DNA of 64,000 bases. Origin: Vallitalea pronyensis (GTDB lineage: Bacteria; Bacillota; Clostridia; Lachnospirales; Vallitaleaceae). Shown here in pieces: positions 44,425 through 54,265 of the stretch. The notes under the pieces were generated by a model that had not been told where the DNA came from, ran no database searches, and saw only the letters and a program-made list of their open reading frames with translations. Within the stretch, counting starts at the first letter, position 1; every line of letters begins with the position of its first letter. The translations under genes were made by a program, and so were the position numbers. The stretch spans positions 3,801,001-3,865,000 of the forward strand of contig NZ_CP058649.1 in assembly GCF_018141445.1 (NCBI RefSeq), given 5' to 3'.

Positions 44425-45471
44425 ATGATTCCAACAAAAAAAGTAACCATATATGACGTAGCAGAAACCACCGGACTTTCCATTGCGACGATATCAAGAG
44501 TACTCAACAATAAAGGCGGCTATTCAGAAAAAACAAAAACACGTGTACTGGATGCCTGCAACAAGCTTGGGTTTGTTCCAAACAATACGGCTATTAATTT
44601 AGCATCAAAGAAGACAAAAACCATTGGGTTATCATTAACTACAAATGATTACTATGATAACATTGAAGATACATATACACTTCGATTTCTTAAAGGAGCA
44701 ATAAGTTCTGCTGCCAGATACGGCTATGATATCCTTATTGAAAGCCATATTGCCAGTGATGATTCGCAAAAGCAATTAAAACTTCCACAAAAATATGATG
44801 GAGCTGTTTTCCCCCATCTAAGTAACTCAAATATTCAGTATGTAGAGTTTTTATTAAAATCTGGATTTCCTACCGTTTATGCAGGTTCTCTATTGCCCGA
44901 TGATCCTAAACACCACAATATTTATGCCGGCTACAAAGAATATAAACGCACGGTATTAGATATGCTTTTGGAATCTGGTCATAAAAATATCATTGTACTG
45001 GAAAACTATTCTTATTCACTAGGAAACACGAATGTCCCTTTGCTACAAGAAGTAATCAAAGCTTTCATCTATGATAACAATCTTCCTTATACAGCTTGTC
45101 AACTGGTCCTTTATGATATAACCATGCCAAATCATTTAACCAAGCAGCTGAGCAATATTCTGTCATCACCAAACCGACCTGATGCCATATATGCGCCCAG
45201 CACAGCTAGTGCTAATATGGTTTACACGATCATAAATAAAATGGGTTATCATATTCCAAAGGATATTTCTGTTATAGGAACCGTTCATAGCCCCAATGAT
45301 GGCGAGTCCTTTTTACCTCCTCTCTCCACAGTCTTTATCGATGCTTACGAAATGGGTAAAGATGCTGCTAAACTCATTATTCATTATATAGAGGAAAACG
45401 ACGAACATCCGATTCAGAAAATCGCTTATGAAATCAAGCAAAGGGAAAGCATACAAAATCGGAATGAATAA
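44425..45471 (+). CDS. LacI family transcriptional regulator
   Basis: This 348-aa regulator has an N-terminal LacI helix-turn-helix (VTIYDVAETTGLSIATISRVLNNKGG, about residues 6-31) and the hinge helix region KLGFVPNN. A periplasmic-binding-protein-like effector domain follows, with KTKTIGLSLT, GAVFPHLSNS and DISVIGTVHSPND. It is divergent from the sugar importer, sulfatase and MFS operon, and CGCTT-type operators typical of the family lie between them. The inducer is probably the imported sugar or its phosphate. The start is set by the promoter position. Confidence 0.92.
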   Translation: MIPTKKVTIYDVAETTGLSIATISRVLNNKGGYSEKTKTRVLDACNKLGFVPNNTAINLASKKTKTIGLSLTTNDYYDNIEDTYTLRFLKGAISSAARYGYDILIESHIASDDSQKQLKLPQKYDGAVFPHLSNSNIQYVEFLLKSGFPTVYAGSLLPDDPKHHNIYAGYKEYKRTVLDMLLESGHKNIIVLENYSYSLGNTNVPLLQEVIKAFIYDNNLPYTACQLVLYDITMPNHLTKQLSNILSSPNRPDAIYAPSTASANMVYTIINKMGYHIPKDISVIGTVHSPNDGESFLPPLSTVFIDAYEMGKDAAKLIIHYIEENDEHPIQKIAYEIKQRESIQNRNE

Positions 45472-45482
45472 CAAACTAAATA

Positions 45483-45518
45483 AAAAGCAGCTATAAACGT
45501 ATTGTCATAGCTGCTTTT
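45483..45518 (+). terminator. Terminator of the LacI gene
   Basis: A 12-bp stem (45483-45494 with 45507-45518) ends in TTTT. Confidence 0.85.
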
Positions 45519-45623
45519 GTCATTTCAATTGATTACACCATTTTTACTTACTGTTGGTTTACCATTATGCCAGTATTTATAATACATTATGCCATGTTGA
45601 AGGCTTCACAAGACATGTAAAAT

Positions 45624-46550
45624 TTATTGTTTATCACCAATCTGGTCAATTAGATAAGGCGTCTGTTGATATACATAATAATTAAGCCAATTGGAATAGA
45701 TAAGATGTGCGTGTCCTCGCCATGTTGCATGAGGGTATTGATTTTCATCATCATAGGGAAAATAATTCTTAGGCATCTTAATATCTAAGCCCTTATTTTT
45801 ATCCCGTATAAACTCCTGTTTAAGCGTTAATGTATCATACTCCGAATGTCCTGTAACAAAAATCTGCTTTTCATCTTTTGACATGGCAATGTAAACACCT
45901 GCTTCGGGTGATTCAGATAACAAATCCAGCTCAGGGTGATTTTTGATATCTTCCACGCTTACCCCCGTATGTCTTGAGTGTGGAACTAAAAATTGATCAT
46001 CAAATCCTCTTAATAACTTGCATTGAGGCTTTAATACGTCATGATTAAAAATGCCAAACATCTTATGAGGTAGTGCATGTTTATTAATACCATAATGATA
46101 GTATAAACCCGCTTGAGCCCCCCAACAAATATGAAAAGTAGATGTGACATTATACTTGGTCCACTCCATAATCTCTTTTAGTTCGTCCCAATAACCAACG
46201 TCTTCAAAGTCCATTAACTCAACTGGAGCACCTGTTATAATCATACCATCATACTTTTTCTCTTTAATCTCACGATAAGTAGTATAAAAACTTAACAGAT
46301 GATCTTTGGATGTATTCTTAGACTTATGAGTTTCTGGATGTAATAGTGTGATTTCAACTTGTAAAGGTGTGTTACTTAATAAACGTAATAATTGGGTCTC
46401 TGTTGCCTGCTTAAGAGGCATGAGATTCAATATGGCAATCTGCAAGGGTCGAATATCCTGTTGTATTGCTCTATTTTCACCCATGACAAATATGTTTTCT
46501 TGTTGTAGTACTTGTTTAGCTGGCAGATTATTATCTACTTTTATTGGCAT
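45624..46550 (-). CDS. metA: Homoserine O-acyltransferase MetA
   Basis: This 308-aa class I glutamine amidotransferase-like enzyme acylates homoserine in methionine synthesis. The nucleophile Cys is in [16 protein letters not shown] (near residue 142) and the catalytic His lies in [17 protein letters not shown] (near 235). [17 protein letters not shown] is the family start. Firmicute MetA enzymes are often acetyltransferases despite the succinyltransferase name; the sequence does not settle which acyl donor is used. AAGGTGATAAG precedes the ATG. I find no S-box (SAM) riboswitch or T-box in the 100 nt upstream. Confidence 0.95.
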   Translation of the reverse strand: MPIKVDNNLPAKQVLQQENIFVMGENRAIQQDIRPLQIAILNLMPLKQATETQLLRLLSNTPLQVEITLLHPETHKSKNTSKDHLLSFYTTYREIKEKKYDGMIITGAPVELMDFEDVGYWDELKEIMEWTKYNVTSTFHICWGAQAGLYYHYGINKHALPHKMFGIFNHDVLKPQCKLLRGFDDQFLVPHSRHTGVSVEDIKNHPELDLLSESPEAGVYIAMSKDEKQIFVTGHSEYDTLTLKQEFIRDKNKGLDIKMPKNYFPYDDENQYPHATWRGHAHLIYSNWLNYYVYQQTPYLIDQIGDKQ

Positions 46551-46668
46551 CTTATCACCTTTTCTATATCCTATCTATATTTTGTAGTCATTTTACTAAT
46601 TTATTATTATACACTATTATCATAGATAATAAAAGTTATAAATACCATTCCATACTCTTCTAAATCCC

Positions 46669-46848
46669 TTATACCTTACGTTCTAAAATCACTTCATAAT
46701 GTGTCGGCTTTCCATGCCCATTATAATTGGTGGGTAACACCTGTACTAAACGCCAACCCTGTTTAGCATATTTATCAATAACCTCTTGGTGTTTTGCCTC
46801 TGTAAAAAAACCTCCAAGTGTTGTTTGTACATATTTATATTCATACAT
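46669..46848 (-). CDS. DUF4177 domain protein
   Basis: This 59-aa protein of unknown function matches the DUF4177 pattern: YEYKYVQT first strand, then a helix ending YAKQGWRLVQVLP and a final strand THYEVILERK. The frame continues to a TTG at 46857, but the ATG at 46848 has AAGGGA at 10-nt spacing. It lies between an acetyltransferase gene and metA on the same strand, 27 nt from the former. Confidence 0.8.
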   Translation of the reverse strand: MYEYKYVQTTLGGFFTEAKHQEVIDKYAKQGWRLVQVLPTNYNGHGKPTHYEVILERKV

Positions 46849-46875
46849 GTCATTCAATTCCCTTCATTTTACATG

Positions 46876-47430
46876 TTATAAATCTTCTCGTATGATACCA
46901 TATAACGCACAGTCATAATAGTGTCCTTCTTCATGCTTATGAAAATGCCGCATACATCCTTCATAGGTCAAACCTGCCTTTTCCATGACCCTTCCTGAAG
47001 CAGCATTTTCCACATAATGTATGGCCTGTATCCTCTCATAGCCAACAGTATGCATCAGATATTGAATAACTGCCTGAAACGCTTCTGTGGTTATGCCTTG
47101 CCCCCAGTACGCCTTACTAATGCAATAACCGATTTCACAATGATCATTCCCATCCGATTGATTACCTACGGATATGCTGCCAATCACTTTCCCATAATCC
47201 TTAGGAACAATCGCCCACATATAATAGTTTTCTTCTGTATAACCTTGAGTCCAGGTATCTAAAATTGTCTCTGTTACCTCAATTGTTTTGTGAGGTTCCC
47301 ATGTTAGAAATCGTGTCACATCTTCATCATTGGCCCAGTTATGAAACATATCGTGGGCATCTGATTTGGAAAACCGTCTCAGTATTAATCGGTTTGTTTC
47401 AATCCTTTGAGTACCTTTATGTACTACCAT
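46876..47430 (-). CDS. GNAT family N-acetyltransferase (RimJ/RimL type)
   Basis: This 184-aa acetyltransferase begins with IETNRLILRRFSKSDAHDMF, the standard RimJ/RimL opening. The acetyl-CoA binding segment IGYCISKAYWGQGITTEAFQAVI is near residues 97-119, and NAASGRVMEKAGLTYEG near 144-160. Such proteins acetylate N-termini or small molecules, sometimes antibiotics. AAAGGAG precedes the ATG. The following DUF4177 gene is close enough to be co-transcribed. Confidence 0.92.
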   Translation of the reverse strand: MVVHKGTQRIETNRLILRRFSKSDAHDMFHNWANDEDVTRFLTWEPHKTIEVTETILDTWTQGYTEENYYMWAIVPKDYGKVIGSISVGNQSDGNDHCEIGYCISKAYWGQGITTEAFQAVIQYLMHTVGYERIQAIHYVENAASGRVMEKAGLTYEGCMRHFHKHEEGHYYDCALYGIIREDL

Positions 47431-47642
47431 ATAATTGCTCCTTTCTTATTTTTACAATGTCCGTCATGATTGTGAACACCGTCTCGATATAAGATAATTT
47501 TAACTATTATATAGTGATTACTGCCTGATGTCAACCCAATATTTTTAATGTTCATTCTCAATGCTCAACCTACCACACTACCTAGTGTAATTCTATCATC
47601 AGGCTTTTTAACCATAATATTTAATATAAATCCTTGAAATAC

Positions 47643-47692
47643 TTGACAAACACAACCCATTATATTATACTACATTACATCAGTAATGCAGT
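47643..47692 (+). promoter_or_regulatory. Promoter and palindromic operator of the second GntR/ABC locus
   Basis: TTGACA (47643-47648), 17-bp spacer, TATACT (47666-47671). The palindrome ACT-N-CATTAC-N4-GTAATG-N-AGT (47669-47692) overlaps the -10 box and start point, as expected for autorepression by a GntR protein. Confidence 0.75.
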
Positions 47693-47726
47693 ATTGATGT
47701 ATGCTGAAAAGGAGGTGTGTCATTAC

Positions 47727-48098
47727 ATGAAGTTATCACACGATAGCATAAAGCCAATCTACATTCAAATTGCAGAAGGTATTGAAGATGATATCCTCGA
47801 TGATATCCTATTGGAAAATAAACAAGCTTACTCACAATATCATATTGCGAAGCAATTTAACATTAATCCAGCTACTGCTGCAAAGGGTATTAATATGCTT
47901 GTTCATGAGGGAATTTTATATAAGAAAAGAGGGATGGGTATGCATGTATCAGAAGGCGCAAAAGAAATGATACAGGTAAAAAGAAAAGAAAATTTTTATT
48001 CCACCATGTTAAAAAGTCTGCTGATTGAAGCTAAGAAAATAGGCATTAGTAAAGAAGAAATCTTAGATCGTATTAATCAAATGATAGATGCTCAATAA
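47727..48098 (+). CDS. GntR family regulator, YtrA-like (second copy)
   Basis: This 123-aa single-domain GntR protein (PIYIQIAEGIEDDILDDILLENK, then FNINPATAAKGINMLVHEGILYKKRGMGMHVSEGA) has a short C-terminal helix. The open frame extends 31 codons upstream over the promoter, so the ATG at 47727 after AGGAGG is the start. It is a distant paralogue of the regulator at 28936 and heads a similar ABC locus. A perfect inverted repeat covers its own promoter. Confidence 0.9.
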   Translation: MKLSHDSIKPIYIQIAEGIEDDILDDILLENKQAYSQYHIAKQFNINPATAAKGINMLVHEGILYKKRGMGMHVSEGAKEMIQVKRKENFYSTMLKSLLIEAKKIGISKEEILDRINQMIDAQ

Positions 48099-48135
48099 TG
48101 GCTCTGTCTAAACACATATAAAAGGAGGTTATATC

Positions 48136-49029
48136 ATGACAGTTATTACGAGCCATAACTTAACAAAACAATATGGTGATAAAAAAGCACTTGATCAACT
48201 CACATTAACCATAAATGAAAACAAAATCATTGGTATTATTGGTAGAAATGGCGCCGGCAAAACTACTTTATTAAAAACATGTGCTGGTTACATAAAACCT
48301 ACTAGTGGCGAGCTTCATGTATGGGGACAGCAACCTTTTGATAATCTACAAGTACTTTCAAATGTCATTTTTATAGACGAAGAAGTAACCTATGACGAAA
48401 CATTAAAATTAAAGGATATATTAGCACTTGGTAAAATCTATTATGCCAGGTGGGACGAAGCTTTTGCTAAAAAGCTCCTTCACTACTTTGATTTAAATGT
48501 TAAACAAAAATATGATAAACTTTCACGAGGGATGAAAACACAGTTTAACATTATCATGGGTCTAAGCAGCCGTTCACCACTGACGATTTTTGATGAACCT
48601 ACACTTGGGCTAGATGCAGCCTTTCGTAAAGAATTCTATCACATATTGCTGAATGATTATATGAAACACCCTCGGACCATGATGATTTCTAGTCATATGC
48701 TTCATGAAATGGAGAATCTATTAGAGGAAATCGTATTAATCCATGATGGTAAACTGGTTATGCACGACCCCATTGATGTTTTTCAAAATTATGGCGTTAT
48801 GCTTAATGGCAAAAATGATCAACTGCTACCCTTTGTTGAAAACCGGCAGGTACTTCACCAACAACCATTAGGATTAAGCTCCATTGTGGGTATCAAAAAT
48901 GACCTAACGGAAGAAGACCTACACTATTTGAATGAACACCATATTGATATCAGTCCCATGCATTCAGAAGATGTATGCGTTTATCTCACTGCAAATGGAA
49001 AGGTAGGTGGTTTTGATGGTTATCAGTAA
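48136..49029 (+). CDS. ABC transporter ATP-binding protein (second locus)
   Basis: This 297-aa ATPase has Walker A GRNGAGKTTLLKT (around residue 37), signature region DKLSRGMKTQFNIIMGLS, Walker B LTIFDEPTLGLD and H-loop MISSHMLHEME. The C-terminal third (residues 220-297) is a YtrB-like extension. AGGAGG precedes the ATG. The 3' end overlaps the permease gene by 14 nt. Confidence 0.92.
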   Translation: MTVITSHNLTKQYGDKKALDQLTLTINENKIIGIIGRNGAGKTTLLKTCAGYIKPTSGELHVWGQQPFDNLQVLSNVIFIDEEVTYDETLKLKDILALGKIYYARWDEAFAKKLLHYFDLNVKQKYDKLSRGMKTQFNIIMGLSSRSPLTIFDEPTLGLDAAFRKEFYHILLNDYMKHPRTMMISSHMLHEMENLLEEIVLIHDGKLVMHDPIDVFQNYGVMLNGKNDQLLPFVENRQVLHQQPLGLSSIVGIKNDLTEEDLHYLNEHHIDISPMHSEDVCVYLTANGKVGGFDGYQ

Positions 49030-49759
49030 TCTGCAAAAACGTTCATTAAAAGGTTTATTACTCAATCTATTTATTGATTTTAAGAAAGTTATCATGATTG
49101 GGCTTGCGATTACCTCCAGTATTGCAGTCGTCAACTTTATTTTGTTTATTGAAAAGTTCTTTCCATCGGCTTATGAAACCATCAATGTTCGGAATTCAGG
49201 TCTTGTTTTGGATATTGGTTTTATAACAGCTATCATTACTTTTTGTATCACCATTGGTATATCAACCAGCAAAAATGAGTTTCAATCAAAATTTGTTTTT
49301 CCACTAACTCGGCAGATATATGCTGTTGGTAATTTTATCTATGTAGTTGTTGGTTCTTATTTATTTATGGTTATGGTATGCGGTTTAGAACTGATTGAAA
49401 CAATTATATATATGGCTTTAGATAGATTCTCTGATGATTTTTATTTTATTAATACCATGACACCTAGCTCATATATCATAGGTTTTATATTATCCACAAG
49501 TATCTTGATATTTATTGTGTCCCTTGTTTATATCGTGACTATGTATATTCGAAAATACCTTTTTCCTTCCATCATAACCCTAGCTGTACTATTTGGTTTG
49601 TTCCTTACCTCTGAATGGTTTCAGAAGCTACTTATGGATGGGTTCAATGGTTTATGGCGCATGGCTTTTATACAACAATTAGGTGTGTTCTGGGGGCTAA
49701 CGATACTCTTTCATCTCATTGCTTACATTCCCTTTAGAAATATGGAGGTGGCATCATGA
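49016..49759 (+). CDS. ABC transporter membrane subunit (second locus)
   Basis: This 247-aa protein has six predicted membrane helices and a SKNEFQSKFVFPLTRQIYAVGNF loop like the elbow segment of the first locus. It starts inside the ATPase gene; the ATG at 49016 lies 5 nt after AGGTGG, while the GTG at 49007 overlaps it. No second permease follows, so the transporter may use this subunit as a homodimer. The stop overlaps the next start as ATGA. Confidence 0.8.
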   Translation: MVISNLQKRSLKGLLLNLFIDFKKVIMIGLAITSSIAVVNFILFIEKFFPSAYETINVRNSGLVLDIGFITAIITFCITIGISTSKNEFQSKFVFPLTRQIYAVGNFIYVVVGSYLFMVMVCGLELIETIIYMALDRFSDDFYFINTMTPSSYIIGFILSTSILIFIVSLVYIVTMYIRKYLFPSIITLAVLFGLFLTSEWFQKLLMDGFNGLWRMAFIQQLGVFWGLTILFHLIAYIPFRNMEVAS

Positions 49760-50247
49760 AAAAGAAACTATTCGTATTATTTCTATTATCCTTAGGTATT
49801 GTTGTTGCTCTTGGTCTGGTTGTCTTTCTTTATAGCCCTTCTAACAATGAAGGATTTGTGACTCAATATGAGCTTGAAGGTCAAGATACATTTCAATTAA
49901 ATGCGGAGGGAAGTAGTTTTAAAATCTTTACATGGGATAAAGATTATGTAGAACTTCGTGGCAGTAAGCTGTTCAGTGATGTTCACAAAACCCATCCTTA
50001 CAGCTTCAGCTATGAGAATCAAGAACTGACCATTACCCGCCCACAAAAAAAGCGGATACTGACATTTACACTAACCCGTTGGGTAACCACCAATACATTA
50101 CCTCGTTATGAGAAGGGTTCTCCTGAGCAAGTAATTAATTTCGTAGATTTTATACTTTTTGTTCCAGAAGGTATTAACGTACAGTATAGAGGAGAAAACG
50201 TTAGTCAGATTAACTCATCTTCAAGGGAATCTCATAGCATTAGCTAG
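49756..50247 (+). CDS. Membrane-anchored protein of unknown function
   Basis: This 163-aa protein has one N-terminal transmembrane helix (residues 4-26) and an extracytoplasmic beta-rich domain, with repeated short strands such as SSFKIFTWDKDYVELRGSK. The strand pattern is reminiscent of DUF4097-type beta-helix proteins, but the match is weak. It is translationally coupled to the ABC permease by an ATGA overlap, so it probably works with the transporter, perhaps as an envelope-stress sensor. Confidence 0.65.
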   Translation: MKKKLFVLFLLSLGIVVALGLVVFLYSPSNNEGFVTQYELEGQDTFQLNAEGSSFKIFTWDKDYVELRGSKLFSDVHKTHPYSFSYENQELTITRPQKKRILTFTLTRWVTTNTLPRYEKGSPEQVINFVDFILFVPEGINVQYRGENVSQINSSSRESHSIS

Positions 50248-50263
50248 GATTCATGAAAAAATA

Positions 50264-50307
50264 AACCATATGGAGTGAACATGTATGTCTGTTCACTCCA
50301 TATGGTT
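50264..50307. terminator. Bidirectional terminator
   Basis: A perfect 18-bp stem (50264-50281 with 50290-50307) with an 8-nt loop lies between convergent genes. Confidence 0.92.
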
Positions 50308-50340
50308 CAACACTTTGATGCTATCAAATAGGATACATCC

Positions 50341-50847
50341 TTATAGCTTATTGTCCATCATATTCATGATATACCATATAAAAGCACTAACAAGGGGAAT
50401 ACCAATAAAAAGGATGAATATGATGTAGAGCATTAATCGATTTCTTTGTTTAACGTTTGTATCCAATGCATTCAATTGAACAGCTTCCATATCTGCTTCT
50501 ACATTCTCTACATCTTCCATTGGTATATCTTCATCCGCTTTCGTCATAATTTCTCTAGCTTCATTCAGGGAGCTGACAGGAACATAAATATCAAAACCTT
50601 GGTAGTTGGCACCTGCTATTATTTGAAGGTACTCACCTGAACCTTTGCTTTTAAAGAGTACTGGAATATTTGATGCACCTAGTAATGATTTAATCATATG
50701 TGCGTCTTGTAAGGATGCAACATTACATAACTTGGTAATATCTTCACCTTTTTCTGTTTCAGGATTATTCACAAGCTTCCCTTGGCATGATGGGCATTTC
50801 TTTACATGATCCTCATATCCAATATTACATTTCAAACACCAACTCAT
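50341..50847 (-). CDS. Zinc-ribbon and DUF2007-like membrane protein
   Basis: This 168-aa protein starts MSWCLKCNIGYEDHVKKCPSCQGKL, a four-Cys zinc ribbon. A DUF2007-like domain follows (VASLQDAHMIKSLLGASNIPVLFKSKGSGEY, a signal-transducing fold related to PII-like ferredoxin folds), then an acidic linker and one C-terminal helix (about 143-163). The frame extends upstream into the amidase gene, but the ATG at 50847 with AGGAG is more credible. Its function is unknown. It lies 37 nt downstream of the amidase stop. Confidence 0.78.
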   Translation of the reverse strand: MSWCLKCNIGYEDHVKKCPSCQGKLVNNPETEKGEDITKLCNVASLQDAHMIKSLLGASNIPVLFKSKGSGEYLQIIAGANYQGFDIYVPVSSLNEAREIMTKADEDIPMEDVENVEADMEAVQLNALDTNVKQRNRLMLYIIFILFIGIPLVSAFIWYIMNMMDNKL

Positions 50848-50884
50848 TATACGCACCACTCCTTTATCATAATAAACCTGCTTA

Positions 50885-52468
50885 CTAAATATCCATATGT
50901 GGCTCCTGCCGATATTTTGTTCCCTGTTCATAGGCATAAGCGGCTTTTATTAGGCTGTCTTCTCTGAACTTAGAGCTGACCAAACATAAGCCTACCGGTT
51001 CCCCATCTTCTCGATAACCAGCAGGTACTGTAATAGCTGGATACCTGGCTGGAGCATAAATACCTGACAGATTCACATAGAGTGACATGAGTAAATCAAG
51101 ATCATGGTCTTCCAGTGATTGATCGATAGCTGTACTGGCAAGGCGAACATTCTTAGCTACACATTCTAGATGCTCATGCTCTTTAATAGTGGTATCTCTG
51201 GACCTTACAATTAATTCTTGACCAAATCTTGCTCGATTCAACATGTCTTTTTGATTAAAATCCGTAATGTCTTTCATTGTTCTAATGGAAGCGTTATCTC
51301 CAATATCTTTTAAATATTGTTCAACACCTTCCTTAAATTCATAGGTTAATACATCAAGCCTTTCTAAATGAAGGGCTTGGTCATCCAATGTAACTTCTAT
51401 TACAATTGCGCCCAAAGCTTCTAATTCTTTCATTACACGATGGATTATATTCTGTTCTCCTGTACGATAATAATCAGTTATCACATCATTGGTAACCACA
51501 CCAATACGCATACCCTGAAGACCATCTTCTTTTAAGAATGATGTGTAATCTTTGATTAGGGAAGTACCAACCTTGGTAAAAGCGTCTCGTTCATCTTCAC
51601 CAGCCAGTTCACCTAATAAGAGCGCTGCATCTTCTACGGTTCGCGTTATTGGACCAGCTGTATCTAAATCATATGCAATGGGAATAATACGGTCTCTACT
51701 CCATAGACCAACGGTGGGCTTGATACCCACTACATTATTTTGACTAGCGGGTGATATAATGGAGCCCGTTGTTTCTGTACCTATGGCAAGGGTAGCAAAA
51801 TTACATGCCACTGCAACCGCAGAACCTGAGCTGGACCCACCTACGTCATAATTGCCATATGGGTTATGGGTTTGCCCGCCTAGTGTGGAAAAACCGTTTA
51901 GAGATACCTCGCTCATGTAGTTAGCCCATTCACTCATATTGGCCTTACCTAGAATAACTGCACCAGCGGCTCTTAATTTCTTAACCAGAAAGCTATCCCT
52001 ATCACATGCCGTTGTGGCTAATACCTTTGCACCTGCTGTATTATACATGGTATCTCCCGTCCCAATATTACCCTTTATCATGATGGGTATGCCTTGTAAG
52101 GGACCAAGTAGATGTCCTTGTGTTCTTTGTTCATCCTGTTTTCTTGCTATCAAAATAGCATCTGGATTCAGCTGCATGACAGCATTTAACTTTTGATCAT
52201 CATATGCTCGTATGCGGTTTAAGTAAAATAATGTTAATTCTTCATAGGTTAATGCACCTTGTTGAACATAGGCTTGAATGGCTGTTACACTTTTCTCCAT
52301 GACCATGTGACCAATGGCTGTATACCTGTCTTTTTTTAATGATGCTAAGCTATTATTAAATATGGAGAAATCAAGGTATTGTCTCGCTTCTGTTTTATAA
52401 TCTTTTCCTTGTCCTTCAACCTGATGTTGTACATATTCGTCTGCTTCTGTTAACGTTTTCTTTGGCAT
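50885..52468 (-). CDS. Amidase (amidase signature family)
   Basis: This 527-aa enzyme has the Ser-cisSer-Lys triad: Lys in GIPIMIKGNIGTGD (near 132), cis-Ser in the segment VGGSSSGSAVAVACNFA (near 210), and the nucleophile Ser in GTETTGSIISPASQ (near 233). The N-terminal helices include ATWLNRIRAYDD-like FYLNRIRAYDDQKLNAV. Relatives hydrolyse many amides, and some Clostridia copies act on peptide amides or antibiotics. There are no gatB or gatC genes nearby, so it is unlikely to be GatA. AGGTGATAAC precedes the ATG. Confidence 0.92.
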   Translation of the reverse strand: MPKKTLTEADEYVQHQVEGQGKDYKTEARQYLDFSIFNNSLASLKKDRYTAIGHMVMEKSVTAIQAYVQQGALTYEELTLFYLNRIRAYDDQKLNAVMQLNPDAILIARKQDEQRTQGHLLGPLQGIPIMIKGNIGTGDTMYNTAGAKVLATTACDRDSFLVKKLRAAGAVILGKANMSEWANYMSEVSLNGFSTLGGQTHNPYGNYDVGGSSSGSAVAVACNFATLAIGTETTGSIISPASQNNVVGIKPTVGLWSRDRIIPIAYDLDTAGPITRTVEDAALLLGELAGEDERDAFTKVGTSLIKDYTSFLKEDGLQGMRIGVVTNDVITDYYRTGEQNIIHRVMKELEALGAIVIEVTLDDQALHLERLDVLTYEFKEGVEQYLKDIGDNASIRTMKDITDFNQKDMLNRARFGQELIVRSRDTTIKEHEHLECVAKNVRLASTAIDQSLEDHDLDLLMSLYVNLSGIYAPARYPAITVPAGYREDGEPVGLCLVSSKFREDSLIKAAYAYEQGTKYRQEPHMDI

Positions 52469-52585
52469 GTTATCACCTCGCCTAATCGCTCCTTTATGCT
52501 CTCATTGTTGCTGTTTTTTATTCCATTATACCTGGTAGCTTTGCTTTTAAGTACTGCTTTATTACTAACTATAGCTTATCTGCCC

Positions 52586-53140
52586 TTAATCCTCTTGAAA
52601 ATACTTATAGAAATTAATGGTTTCCTTGAGATCTTCTTCGTTTTCATATACATCTAACACTTTACCTATTTCAATAGCAAAGTCTACGTAGCTGGAGCCT
52701 TTTGCTGTAATCATATGGTTATCCACAACCACACCTTGCTTCATATAGTGACCTGCCTCAAACCCATCATAAGCTTTTATATCTGCACTTGTTGTGTAGT
52801 TTCTATCCTTGAGTATCCCCGCTTTGGCAAATTGGACTGGACCTGCACATATAGCAGCAATTGGTGTTTTCTTTTTATCTAAATAACGTAGACACGTGTA
52901 TAATGCTTCTTGGTCACCTAATACATGAGGGTCACCACCAGGAATAACAAAGAGATCAACTTGGTCTAAATCCACTTCTGATAGAACCACATGAGGTACC
53001 GTTTGGAATCCTTCTATGGAAGTAACCATCTTATGGTCTAACCCTACGGTTATAATCTCACTTGCTGACTTCTGTATAAGCGAAGTTATTACCACTTCAA
53101 AATGTGCAAAGCCCTCATAGATAAATATGTATGTTTTCAT
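52586..53140 (-). CDS. DJ-1/PfpI family protein
   Basis: This 184-aa class I glutamine amidotransferase-like protein has the nucleophile-elbow Cys98 in AAICAGPVQFAKAG and the conserved Glu near residue 15 (FAHFEV). VIPGGDPHVLGD precedes the elbow. Members act as chaperones, glyoxalase-like deglycases or proteases; nothing here decides between them. AAAGGTGG precedes the ATG. It probably forms its own unit between the amidase and DUF2785 genes. Confidence 0.88.
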   Translation of the reverse strand: MKTYIFIYEGFAHFEVVITSLIQKSASEIITVGLDHKMVTSIEGFQTVPHVVLSEVDLDQVDLFVIPGGDPHVLGDQEALYTCLRYLDKKKTPIAAICAGPVQFAKAGILKDRNYTTSADIKAYDGFEAGHYMKQGVVVDNHMITAKGSSYVDFAIEIGKVLDVYENEEDLKETINFYKYFQED

Positions 53141-53239
53141 TGTGTACCACCTTTCATTATCTTATTCTTAAGTCTTTATCAAACTTCTTATTATTAGATG
53201 AGTAAAATATAACCAGCCATGTTGCATAACTTTTATGAC

Positions 53240-54076
53240 CTAATCATGAAAAGGTGTAATGGCATTCAGTACTTGAAGAATACTGTCCGTTATCTTCTTA
53301 TAGCCATTACGGGCTAGTAGCCTGAAATATAAACTTCGAAGAAAATGCTTGACATTACACATAAGGTACATATCGTCTGGGAAAATCCCCTTTTGATCCA
53401 ATGGTTCATAAGATAGGATATACCCATTGAATGCATCAAGGGATACCCTATTCCTATCCAAAATATTTAATAGGGCTGCAACCATTCTCTCATCTTCTTG
53501 GTGGATGTATTGATAAGAGCCAATACATACTTTGTCACGTATTAAATCCAGGATATGCATCATACGTTCATGGGTTATATTCGGTAATAAAACCATGGCA
53601 CTCATGGCATCTGCTGTATGGGCCGCTGTATGTGCCCATCCTTTTCCTTCAACATAACCTCTTACATCCTGTTCCTCTTTGCAATAACGTATGACTTGGT
53701 AATAGATTTCATCTAATTCATCGTCTTTTAGAAATGAATCTTTCATATGCTGTTCAATAATAAGGGGAATCAGTAATATCGAAAAAGAACGTGTGAATAC
53801 TGTATCGGAGTGGTTTTCACCTATTCTATAAAACAAGTGTTGATCATTTAACAACAGTTGAAGAATTTTTCGTAATTCTTCATGTGAGAATATGCCTTCA
53901 GATATCCATGTAGCCATAACCATGTAGACCAAATCATCTCGAATATGGGCGTCTTCAATACCTATGATGTCAAGCATTTTTAGAGCGAGACTAAATGGTT
54001 TAACATCTTTTGGCACTTTATATTCGTGACGTACAATTCTTTCCATTTGTTCTACTAATGGTTGCATCGTATTCAT
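53240..54076 (-). CDS. DUF2785 domain protein
   Basis: This 278-aa all-helical cytoplasmic protein has the DUF2785 segment around residues 140-165 (VRGYVEGKGWAHTAAHTADAMSAM), with a conserved WAHTAAH His pair. Its function is unknown. There is no signal peptide or membrane helix. GGGGGATG precedes the ATG. It is followed after 99 nt by the DJ-1 gene on the same strand. Confidence 0.82.
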   Translation of the reverse strand: MNTMQPLVEQMERIVRHEYKVPKDVKPFSLALKMLDIIGIEDAHIRDDLVYMVMATWISEGIFSHEELRKILQLLLNDQHLFYRIGENHSDTVFTRSFSILLIPLIIEQHMKDSFLKDDELDEIYYQVIRYCKEEQDVRGYVEGKGWAHTAAHTADAMSAMVLLPNITHERMMHILDLIRDKVCIGSYQYIHQEDERMVAALLNILDRNRVSLDAFNGYILSYEPLDQKGIFPDDMYLMCNVKHFLRSLYFRLLARNGYKKITDSILQVLNAITPFHD

Positions 54077-54265
54077 GTCATCATCCCCCTAACAATTGAT
54101 ATTACTCTTATTATAGCATATATATGTCCATCCCCAACAGATGTTTTCATTTTATTTAGGCCATAACCGAAAAAGAAGATGATCCTTTTACTTGACAACA
54201 CATAAACTGTATTTTATATTATCTATACGTACATACTTTTAAATAAATGAAGGAGATTCATCGTC

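Noticed and set aside
46551-46668. SAM riboswitch upstream of metA
   Set aside because: No S-box core or terminator/antiterminator pair is visible in this short gap.
50885-52468. GatA subunit of amidotransferase
   Set aside because: No gatB or gatC is adjacent, and the N-terminus is longer than in GatA.
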